From positions 1 through 9,994 of the forward strand of contig CALBSU010000595.1 of the NCBI GenBank assembly GCA_937967285.1: a stretch of DNA of 9,994 bases. Reading direction: 5' to 3'. This document shows, in pieces, positions 1 to 9,994 of the stretch. Each line of letters starts with the position of its first letter. Positions within the stretch are counted from its first letter, which is position 1. Below the pieces are notes generated by a model, which saw only the letters and a list, made by a program, of their open reading frames with translations, did not search any database and was not told where the DNA came from. The position numbers were made by a program, and so were the translations under genes. The DNA comes from an uncultured Acidobacteriota bacterium. Lineage in GTDB: Bacteria; Acidobacteriota; Blastocatellia; RBC074.

Positions 1-2885
1 ACGAGATCGACACCGTTCGCAACCTGCCTTTTTCGACCGATGAGTTCTTCGCGGGTATCCGCGAGTTGTACAACCAGCGCGCCCGGGACAATGAACTCAA
101 CCGGCTCGCCTTCTGCCTGCTCGGTGTGGCGACTCCATCCGATCTGATCCGCGACACCCGGACGACCCCTTTCAACATCGGTCGAAGGATCGAGCTGAGC
201 GATTTCACTGAGGAGGAGGCGGCGCCGCTCGGCGAGGGGCTGTCGCGGGACGAAGGAACCGCAGGTAAGCTGATCCGGAGGATTCTCTACTGGACGGGCG
301 GCCATCCCTACCTGACGCAGCGGTTCTGCAGCGCGGTGGCGGCCGACAGGACAGTGCGGGGGACGAGCGATATCGATCGGCTGTGCGAGAAACTTTTTCT
401 TTCGGCGGATGCGCGCAATCTCGACGACAATCTGCTCTTCGTTCGCGAGCGGATACTGCGGAGCGAGGTCGACCGGGCGGGGCTGCTGGACCTTTACCGA
501 CAGGTGCTGCGCGGCAGGCGCGTCCCGGATGACGAGGCCAATCCGCTGGTCGACATTCTTCGCCTTTCGGGAATCACCCGTGCGGTCGACGGGCGGCTGA
601 GCGTCCGCAACCGGATCTACCGGCATGTCTTCGATCGCAAATGGATTCTGGCCGCGATGCCGGATGCGGAGTTGCAGCGGCAGCGCGCGGCATACCGGCG
701 AGGTCTGTTACGGGCGACTGCGGGGGCGGCGGTGATTCTGATCGCTCTGAGCGGATTGTCGATCGCGGCCTTTCTCGCCCGCCGCGATGCGCTCGAACAG
801 GGCGAGATCGCGCGGCGCGAGAAGGTCAACGCCGAGATGGAGCGCAACCGGGCGCAGGCCGAGCGGAACCGCGCAGAAGAGCTGCTGCGCCGTGTCAAGG
901 ACGAGGCAGAGGCGAAAGAGGCTGCACTGGCCGAGGCCGAAAGCCAGAACCTGACCAATCGAAGGCTGCTCTACGCCGACCAGATGAACCAGGCCCAGCA
1001 GGCCTTCGAATCGAACAATATCGCGCGAGTCAACGAACTGCTCTCCAATCAGGGGCCGGAACTCCGCGGGTTCGAATGGTACTACCTCTGGAGGCTTTGC
1101 CATAACGAACTGCAGACGATGCCGCTTCCGTCTTCGGCTGAATTCGGTGCCATCTCAGGCGACGGCGGAACGGCGCTGGTCGCCGGAACCGACGGCGCGA
1201 TCCTGCTCTGGGATCCGGCGGGCCGCAGGCCGAGACTGCGGATAGCTGCCCGCGGTGCCCGGCTCGTTTCGCTGGCCATGTCTTCCGACAAGCGGAGGAT
1301 CGCATCGGGTCACGACGACGGTTCGGTGCGGATCATCGATCTTTCGATGCGCAGCGAAGAGAGCGTCAGAAGCGTTCTGACCGAGCCGGTGACGGCGATG
1401 GCCTTTTCAGCCGACGGAGGCAGACTGGCGGCTGGCGGCGATGGCGGGGCGCTGGCATTGCTGGACGTGTCGCGTGAAAGCAGGCCGCAGAGCTTTCAGG
1501 GGCACACGCATCCGGTCAAGTCTCTGGCCTTCTCGCCCGACGGCAGGCTGCTCGCATCGGGCGCCGGCGATCAGTCCCTGCGAGTCTGGGATCTCGGATC
1601 GCGAAAGGAGATCTATTCCGCGCTCGAGCATTCCGATGACGTGACTGCGGTGTCGTTTTCACCGGACGGACGGATGCTCGCATCAGGAAGTCAGGACGGA
1701 GCGGTGCGTTTCTGGGATGTCCGCTCAGGAGCGAAGAGGTTCGAACGCAAAGAGCATGCCGGCGCGGTCAACGTGCTTGCCTTTTCGCATCGAGGAGCGC
1801 TGCTTGCGACCGGCAGCACCGACGCGTCGGTCAGGCTGTGGAGAACCAACGGCCAGCCGATCACTTCCCGCAAGGGACATACCGCTGCCGTGCTCTCCGT
1901 GGCTTTCACGGATGACGACGCCAGGCTGATCAGCGTCTCGCGCGACAACAGCGTCAAGACCTGGGATGTCGGTGCATCGGCCGAGCCGTTCTTCGGCGAG
2001 CACAGCGGCCGGATCACATCGCTCAATTTTTCCCCCGACGGTAAATGGCTGGCGACGACCAGTTCGGATCGTTCAGTCCGGCTGTGGAATGTCGCAACCG
2101 GCCGCGAAGTGAAGAAACTGGCCGGCGACGGACACCGCGACGGCGTCAATGCCTCGGTCTTCACGCCGGACGGAAGATGGCTCGTCACCGGCAGTCAGGA
2201 CAGGACGCTCAAATTCTGGGATCCGGCAAGCGGCCGTCTGATCAAGACCTTCGACCTCGGCGGCCCTGTCAATTCGGTCACTGCCTCATCGGACGGTCGC
2301 AAGCTGGCGGTCGGCATGGACGATGGCAGAATCGTCCTCTGGTCGATCGCCGAGGGCCGTGAAACCGGCCGGCTTGCGGGGCACGAAGATACCGTCACCG
2401 GGCTCGATTTCTCTCCCGACGGCAGATTGCTGATATCGAGCAGCGTCGACGGGACGGTGCGCGTCTGGAATGTGCCGGGCCGCAGCCTCGTCCGTTCGCT
2501 GAATGCCCACAGGTCCCTCGTCAACTCGCTCTCTTTCTCGCCGGACGGCAGGCGCTTCCTGACCGGCAGCGAGGACGGGACCGCCAAATTGTGGGATACC
2601 GGATCGTATGCGAAGATTACTCTGCAGGACGAGACCGAAAAACCCGTCACGGCGGTCAACTTTTCACCCGACGGGAAGCGAATCATCATCGGCCATAATG
2701 ACGGCTCGGTCGAGTTCTGGGACGTTCTGACCAGGCAGCCCGTCTTCGACTTCAGGGAGCATACCGGCCGGATCTACGCTACAGCTTTTTCCCCGGATGG
2801 AACCTGGTTTGCAACGGGCAGCTTCGACCAGACGTGGAAGATGTTTCACGCAGCGTCAATGCGGGAGGTCTCAAAATGGCGATGA
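1..2885 (+). CDS. STAND-like AAA_35 NTPase with transmembrane segment, coiled coil and 14 WD40 repeats (5' partial)
   Basis: The reading frame is open from base 3 to the TGA at 2883-2885, so the true start lies upstream and about 960 residues are visible. An internal TTG at 66 is not a credible start because homologous sequence continues before it. In order: the end of an AAA-like (AAA_35/PF14516 type) domain, with FNIGRRIELSDF and a GGHPYLTQRF motif (to about nt 370); a winged-helix-like region ending in LSVRNRIYRHVFDRKW (about 430-650); one hydrophobic segment (about 714-776); an Arg/Glu/Ala-rich coiled coil (about 783-953); a linker with RGFEWYYLWRLC (about 1040-1103), the type seen in planctomycete kinase-WD40 proteins; then 14 WD40 repeats (about 1134-2862), enough for two seven-bladed propellers. 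The P-loop is outside the window. By family logic the NTPase would act as a switch and the propellers as a sensor or scaffold. The ligand is unknown, and membrane topology is ambiguous because basic residues lie on both sides of the hydrophobic segment. Confidence 0.9.
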   Translation, partial: EIDTVRNLPFSTDEFFAGIRELYNQRARDNELNRLAFCLLGVATPSDLIRDTRTTPFNIGRRIELSDFTEEEAAPLGEGLSRDEGTAGKLIRRILYWTGGHPYLTQRFCSAVAADRTVRGTSDIDRLCEKLFLSADARNLDDNLLFVRERILRSEVDRAGLLDLYRQVLRGRRVPDDEANPLVDILRLSGITRAVDGRLSVRNRIYRHVFDRKWILAAMPDAELQRQRAAYRRGLLRATAGAAVILIALSGLSIAAFLARRDALEQGEIARREKVNAEMERNRAQAERNRAEELLRRVKDEAEAKEAALAEAESQNLTNRRLLYADQMNQAQQAFESNNIARVNELLSNQGPELRGFEWYYLWRLCHNELQTMPLPSSAEFGAISGDGGTALVAGTDGAILLWDPAGRRPRLRIAARGARLVSLAMSSDKRRIASGHDDGSVRIIDLSMRSEESVRSVLTEPVTAMAFSADGGRLAAGGDGGALALLDVSRESRPQSFQGHTHPVKSLAFSPDGRLLASGAGDQSLRVWDLGSRKEIYSALEHSDDVTAVSFSPDGRMLASGSQDGAVRFWDVRSGAKRFERKEHAGAVNVLAFSHRGALLATGSTDASVRLWRTNGQPITSRKGHTAAVLSVAFTDDDARLISVSRDNSVKTWDVGASAEPFFGEHSGRITSLNFSPDGKWLATTSSDRSVRLWNVATGREVKKLAGDGHRDGVNASVFTPDGRWLVTGSQDRTLKFWDPASGRLIKTFDLGGPVNSVTASSDGRKLAVGMDDGRIVLWSIAEGRETGRLAGHEDTVTGLDFSPDGRLLISSSVDGTVRVWNVPGRSLVRSLNAHRSLVNSLSFSPDGRRFLTGSEDGTAKLWDTGSYAKITLQDETEKPVTAVNFSPDGKRIIIGHNDGSVEFWDVLTRQPVFDFREHTGRIYATAFSPDGTWFATGSFDQTWKMFHAASMREVSKWR
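2863..2868 (+). promoter_or_regulatory. Shine-Dalgarno for the TPR gene
   Basis: GGGAGG lies inside the last codons of the WD40 gene and ends 7 nt before the ATG at 2876. This spacing favours 2876 over the ATG at 2882, which overlaps the upstream stop as ATGA but sits 13 nt from the same site. Both starts give the same signal peptide, differing by two residues. Confidence 0.65.
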
Positions 2886-4114
2886 AGAAGACCGCGACGA
2901 TATTAATAATGATATCGATCTTTCTTGCCGTGCCGGGCAGCCCGCGTGTCTTCGGCCAGGCTGCGGACGGCGATCCCTCGGAGTTCGAAGCGTTTCGCAG
3001 GCAGGGCGTCAATCTCCTTTACGAACTCGATTACGATGCGGCGACCGCCAGTTTCAACGAGATGGTCAGGCTCGCCCCTGAACATCCGGCCGGATACTAC
3101 TACCTGGCGACCGTCAAATGGCTGACGATCCTCAACTCGCTGCGCAGGCTCCAGACCGGGCTGTATTCGGATGATTCGTTCTTTTCGGGCGGCGGCGACG
3201 AGGTCGATCAGGCTCAGGAGAACGAGTTCCGGCGAATGATCCAGCAGTCAATCTTCGCATCGAAGGCCCGTCTGACGGCAAATCCGCGGGATGTCGAGTC
3301 GCTCTATTTTCAGGGCGCGGCATACGGGATGCTGGCCGGCTACGAAGCGACCGTCGAGCGCAGGTTCAAGTCATCGCTCGACAATGCGAAGCGCGGAGTC
3401 GAGCTGCACAAGAAAGTCGTCAGCCTCGATCCCGGGTTCGGCGAGGCTTATCTGTCGATCGGCCTTTACGAATTCGTCGTCGGGAACCTGTCATGGGCGA
3501 TTCGCTACGGACTGAAACTGGTCAGGGTGAGCGGCGACAAGCGCAAGGGGATGGCGATGCTGCAGAAGGCGCTCGACCTGAGCCGCTACGGCAATGAGGA
3601 TGCAAAGGTGGTGCTGATCACCGTCTACCGGCGCGACGAGCAGTACGATTCCGCGCTGAAGCTGCTCGACGAACTGATCGCCAGGCACCCGCAGAATTAT
3701 CTCAACCGGCTCGACCGGGGCGATCTGCTTTCGAGGCTCGGAAGATACTGCGAGAGCTTCACCGAATTCGAGGCGGTTTTGAATGACGAGCGATCGTCGG
3801 CGATCCGCGACCTGGTCAGGTTTCAGTACGGGGAGGCGCTCTTCAAATCGGGCGACCGCGTGAGGGCCCTCGAGCAGTTCGGAGAGGTGGCCAGGCTGCC
3901 CGAGGCGGATGCCACGCTGGTCACTCTCGCGCATCTCCGCATCGGGCAGCTCCACGATTTGTCCGGTGACCATACGGCGGCCGGCGAGCAGTACACGCTT
4001 GTCCTCTCGAGGGAGGATGTCTTCGATTCACGCAAGAACGCGAAAAGATACAGCCAGAAACCTTATTCGATTGAGATCAGGACGCCGGCGGTCTGTTCGC
4101 CGGCCGGAAGGTGA
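2876..4114 (+). CDS. Secreted tetratricopeptide-repeat protein
   Basis: The predicted protein has 412 residues. The N-terminus MAMKKTATILIMISIFLAVP followed by small residues up to about position 28 is a Sec signal peptide, so the protein is probably periplasmic or surface-associated. The rest is helical with TPR-like units: about 40-70 (LLYELDYDAATASFNEMVRL), 170-200 (ahead of a GLYEFVVGNLSW segment), 225-240, 250-272 (YDSALKLLDELI), 285-302, 318-340 and 352-380. Repeats of this kind usually act as protein-binding scaffolds; no catalytic motif is visible. The start overlaps the WD40 gene by 10 nt, which implies translational coupling, and the GGT-family gene begins 10 nt after the stop. A possible job is a partner for the upstream WD40 protein, but this rests only on gene position. 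An upstream in-frame ATG at 2834 was rejected because it would bury the signal peptide and lacks a ribosome site. Confidence 0.88.
   Translation: MAMKKTATILIMISIFLAVPGSPRVFGQAADGDPSEFEAFRRQGVNLLYELDYDAATASFNEMVRLAPEHPAGYYYLATVKWLTILNSLRRLQTGLYSDDSFFSGGGDEVDQAQENEFRRMIQQSIFASKARLTANPRDVESLYFQGAAYGMLAGYEATVERRFKSSLDNAKRGVELHKKVVSLDPGFGEAYLSIGLYEFVVGNLSWAIRYGLKLVRVSGDKRKGMAMLQKALDLSRYGNEDAKVVLITVYRRDEQYDSALKLLDELIARHPQNYLNRLDRGDLLSRLGRYCESFTEFEAVLNDERSSAIRDLVRFQYGEALFKSGDRVRALEQFGEVARLPEADATLVTLAHLRIGQLHDLSGDHTAAGEQYTLVLSREDVFDSRKNAKRYSQKPYSIEIRTPAVCSPAGR
4084..4104 (+). other. GC-rich hairpin at the 3' end of the TPR gene
   Basis: GCCGGCG (4084-4090) and CGCCGGC (4098-4104) form a perfect 7-bp stem around a 7-nt loop. 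It lies within the last codons of the TPR gene and ends one base before the purine-rich ribosome-site region of the GGT-family gene. No U-tract follows, so it is not a standard intrinsic terminator. It could lower translation of the next gene or protect the mRNA end, or be chance in GC-rich DNA. Confidence 0.4.
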
Positions 4115-4124
4115 GAGAGAGAAC

Positions 4125-5933
<1,809 letters not shown>

Positions 5934-5967
5934 CAGCAAGCCCCGAAATCCTGTACTATTCTTTCTG

Positions 5968-5984
5968 GAGTCGCCGGCCGACTC
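5968..5984 (+). other. Hairpin between the GGT-family gene and moxR
   Basis: GAGTCG (5968-5973) and CGACTC (5979-5984) pair perfectly around the 5-nt loop CCGGC. It is in the 78-nt gap (5934-6011), 27 nt before the moxR start. No T-run follows, so it is a poor intrinsic terminator. It may be a weak terminator, a leader structure, or chance. The gap contains no small gene that I can support. Confidence 0.35.
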
Positions 5985-6001
5985 GAAATTCTGAGCGTCG
6001 C

Positions 6002-6006
6002 GAGGG
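6002..6006 (+). promoter_or_regulatory. Shine-Dalgarno supporting a TTG start of moxR
   Basis: GAGGG ends 5 nt before the TTG at 6012. This supports the unusual start, since the first in-frame ATG of the MoxR gene comes only after the Walker B region. Confidence 0.55.
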
Positions 6007-6011
6007 TAGTT

Positions 6012-6998
<987 letters not shown>

Positions 6999-7010
6999 TT
7001 CTGCACCAGA

Positions 7011-7111
7011 GTGATTTTGATGTAATAACTGCATCGATCAGAGCGGCGCCGCGACCGCGGCAGCTGAATTCAGCCGTGGATCTTCAGTCCACGGGCGGGT
7101 ATCAAAATCAC
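7011..7111. repeat. Palindrome-rich block bounded by 11-bp inverted repeats (REP/MITE-like)
   Basis: GTGATTTTGAT (7011-7021) and ATCAAAATCAC (7101-7111) are perfect inverted copies enclosing 79 bases. Inside are GCGGCGCCGC (7043-7052, self-complementary), CCGCG/CGCGG (7049-7060), GCTGAATTCAGC (7063-7074, self-complementary) and a 7-bp-stem hairpin CCGTGGA/TCCACGG with a 7-nt loop (7074-7094). The block has no ORF of note and lies between two genes of a conserved module. Its form resembles small dispersed palindromic elements moved in trans, but no target-site duplication is visible and copy number cannot be judged from one window. Confidence 0.6.
7074..7094. other. Perfect 7-bp hairpin inside the palindromic block
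   Basis: CCGTGGA (7074-7080) pairs with TCCACGG (7088-7094) around the loop TCTTCAG. It directly abuts the palindrome at 7063-7074. No T-run follows, so it is not a classical terminator. The adjacent stems look like the paired hairpins of REP-type repeats. Confidence 0.55.
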
Positions 7112-7164
7112 ATTGGTTCAATGGTAGAAAGACGGTACCGGGAGCGACCGGGCGGCATCAAGCC

Positions 7165-8508
<1,344 letters not shown>

Positions 8509-9994
8509 ATGAAGTTCGAGAGATATTTCTATACCTCATCTTACGCGCTGCTCGCGATCAGTTTCATCATGCTGGTCTCGACCCGCCAGGTGGACCTGCC
8601 CGCGACGGTGCTCTTCGCGATCGCCCTGGTTGCGGGTCTGGCGCGGGATACCGGACGAATCAAGCTGAATATCAGCGGGCGGACCGCAAATGTACTGATG
8701 ATCTGCTATCTGCCGTTTGCGATCGTCGAGTGGCAGGTCTTCGGTTTCTCGCCGGTGCTGGTGGTCATCCACTTCATCCTCTTCGCCTCGACCGTCAAGC
8801 TGATCCGGTCGAAACGGGACCGCGACTGGCTGTGGCTTTATCTGGTCACGTTCTGCCAGGTGCTGATGGCGGCGGGGATGATGATCGGATCGACCTTCCT
8901 GCTGCTGCTGCTGGTCTATCTCTTCACGGCAATCACGGCGTTCATCGGTTTCGAGGTCAGGCGCGCGCGGCAGGCTTTCATCAGAAGTCAGCCGCAGGCG
9001 AGCCCGGTCGATCCGATGACCGGCACCGAATACTGGAAGGAGCTGAAGTCGACGATCAGAAGGCGGAGCGGCCCCGGATCCGGCGTCTTCACTTCGTTTT
9101 CGGCGGTTGCTCTGCTGCTGATCGTGCTCTCTGCGATCCCGATCTTTCTGGCCATGCCGAGGCTGACGCGCGGAGGCGCCCGGAACGGACTGCTGGCGAC
9201 CGAGACGCTGACCGGCTTTTCGGATACGGTCACGCTCGGCGAGGTCGCGCAGGTCAAACTCAACCCGCAGGTCGTCATGCGCGTGCGGGTCAAGTTCCCG
9301 CCGGGAGTCGAATTCAGGCAGCTTCGCTGGCGCGGCGTGACGCTCGATTTCTATGACGGCAGAAGCTGGAGCGAATCGGGCCCGGGCCATTTTCAGCTTC
9401 AGAAGGTCGGCGAGAGCTTTCGCGTCGACGAGCGCGCCTCGCTGCGCGGCTTCACGCAGCAGCGGTTCTTCCTCGAGCCGCTCAATATCAGCACCATCTT
9501 CGCCGCGCCCCGACCGGTCTACGTCATGGGACTGCGCGAACTGGAGCGGGATTCCGGCGAGGGGCTGTGGACCAGCCCGCACCTCTTCAAGAAGCTCGAT
9601 TACGTCGTCTATTCCGACACGTACGTCCCCGGAGATGTCGAGCTGGCGAAGGACGACGATCGCTTCTTTCCGGCAGATATCCGTCAGAGGTACCTCCAGT
9701 TGCCGATCGATCATGACGAAAGGATCGACAGGCTGACGGCCGATGTCACTGCCGGCGCCGGTTCGCAGCTCGAGATGGTTCGCCGGATCGAGAGCCATCT
9801 CAAGACCAGTTACAGTTACACCCTCGATCTGAAACCAGTCGAGTCCGGCGATCCCGTCGCGGATTTTCTCTTCAACCGGCGCGAGGGGCATTGCGAGTAT
9901 TTCGCCTCTGCGATGGTGCTGATGGTCCGGTCGAAGAGAATACCGGCCCGGCTGGTCAACGGTTTTCAGACGGGCGAATACAATGAATCGGCCG
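8509..9994 (+). CDS. TgpA-like membrane transglutaminase (3' partial)
   Basis: The frame is open from ATG 8509 to the window end with no stop, giving 495 visible residues of a protein usually about 650-750 long. The N-terminal part (DUF3488/TgpA_N type) has about six or seven hydrophobic segments: about 8-25, 29-45, 60-76, 80-96, 107-123, 127-147 and 195-215. Next comes the family stretch GFSDTVTLGE (236-245) and WRGVTLDFYDGRSW (274-287), then a transglutaminase-like core with the nucleophile region REGHCEYFASAMVLM (458-472), Cys462 being the expected catalytic residue. The catalytic His and Asp and any final membrane helix lie beyond the window. In the characterised Pseudomonas TgpA the catalytic domain is periplasmic. 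With MoxR and DUF58 just upstream this completes the conserved module. A different-frame ORF at 8433-9356 overlaps it but has no family features and is a shadow. Confidence 0.94.
   Translation, partial: MKFERYFYTSSYALLAISFIMLVSTRQVDLPATVLFAIALVAGLARDTGRIKLNISGRTANVLMICYLPFAIVEWQVFGFSPVLVVIHFILFASTVKLIRSKRDRDWLWLYLVTFCQVLMAAGMMIGSTFLLLLLVYLFTAITAFIGFEVRRARQAFIRSQPQASPVDPMTGTEYWKELKSTIRRRSGPGSGVFTSFSAVALLLIVLSAIPIFLAMPRLTRGGARNGLLATETLTGFSDTVTLGEVAQVKLNPQVVMRVRVKFPPGVEFRQLRWRGVTLDFYDGRSWSESGPGHFQLQKVGESFRVDERASLRGFTQQRFFLEPLNISTIFAAPRPVYVMGLRELERDSGEGLWTSPHLFKKLDYVVYSDTYVPGDVELAKDDDRFFPADIRQRYLQLPIDHDERIDRLTADVTAGAGSQLEMVRRIESHLKTSYSYTLDLKPVESGDPVADFLFNRREGHCEYFASAMVLMVRSKRIPARLVNGFQTGEYNESA

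Noticed and set aside
3909..4124. N-terminal extension of the GGT-family protein
   Set aside because: It would overlap the TPR gene by 206 nt, is basic and Ser/Arg-rich like a shadow, and would bury a clear signal peptide that starts at 4125.
5954..5959. TACTAT as a -10 box for moxR
   Set aside because: Only a partial match, with no -35-like hexamer at 16-18 bp upstream.
7017..7028. TTGATG and TAATAA as promoter parts before the DUF58 gene
   Set aside because: They overlap or are adjacent rather than spaced about 17 bp, and the matches to consensus are weak.
7063..7094. Intrinsic terminator after moxR
   Set aside because: The stems are good, but no T-run follows and the sequence beyond is GC-rich; a repeat element explains them better.
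8536..9891. 451-codon minus-strand frame opposite the transglutaminase gene
   Set aside because: Antisense shadow; the opposite strand carries membrane helices and the transglutaminase Cys motif in the correct order.

Overview
The window is a GC-rich bacterial chromosome segment in which all six protein genes read on the + strand with almost no space between them. Protein style suggests Acidobacteriota or a similar soil or Planctomycetes-like lineage: a STAND-type AAA/WD40 giant with the RGFEWYYLWRLC linker, a secreted TPR protein, and a DUF58 protein with the DHHHHIDWKATAK signature. This is an impression from protein families; no rRNA or marker gene is present to confirm it.

Layout. (1) Positions 1-2885 hold the C-terminal 960 residues of an AAA_35-type (STAND-like) NTPase, joined through a winged-helix-like region, one membrane segment and a coiled coil to 14 WD40 repeats, the right number for two seven-bladed propellers. 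Its N-terminus and P-loop lie upstream. (2) 2876-4114 is a signal-peptide-bearing TPR protein whose start overlaps the WD40 gene by 10 nt. (3) 4125-5933 is a secreted gamma-glutamyltransferase-family Ntn hydrolase. It keeps the nucleophilic Thr, but by eye most of the residues that hold the gamma-glutamyl group in classical GGT are changed. (4) After a 78-nt gap with a hairpin comes a MoxR AAA+ ATPase (6012-6959). (5) 7165-8508 is a membrane-anchored DUF58 protein. (6) 8509-9994 is a TgpA-like membrane transglutaminase, cut off by the window end just after its catalytic Cys. It starts on the base after the DUF58 stop.

Genes 4-6 form the widespread MoxR / DUF58 / transglutaminase module. In it a MoxR ATPase is thought to act as a chaperone on the DUF58 partner, next to a polytopic transglutaminase whose catalytic domain faces the periplasm. 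Genes 1-3 look like a separate co-transcribed group (overlap, then a 10-nt gap).

The most unusual non-coding DNA is the 205-nt space between moxR and the DUF58 gene. It holds a 5 x 7-bp GTAGAAA tandem array and, right after it, a roughly 101-bp block bounded by perfect 11-bp inverted repeats and packed with palindromes. This looks like a small dispersed repeat or REP/MITE-type element that settled inside an otherwise compact operon. No rRNA, tRNA, CRISPR array or transposase was found. No gene-free stretch exceeds 300 bases. I found no clear case for an entirely new system; the strongest leads are the repeat island, the remodelled GGT pocket and the AAA_35/double-propeller protein.
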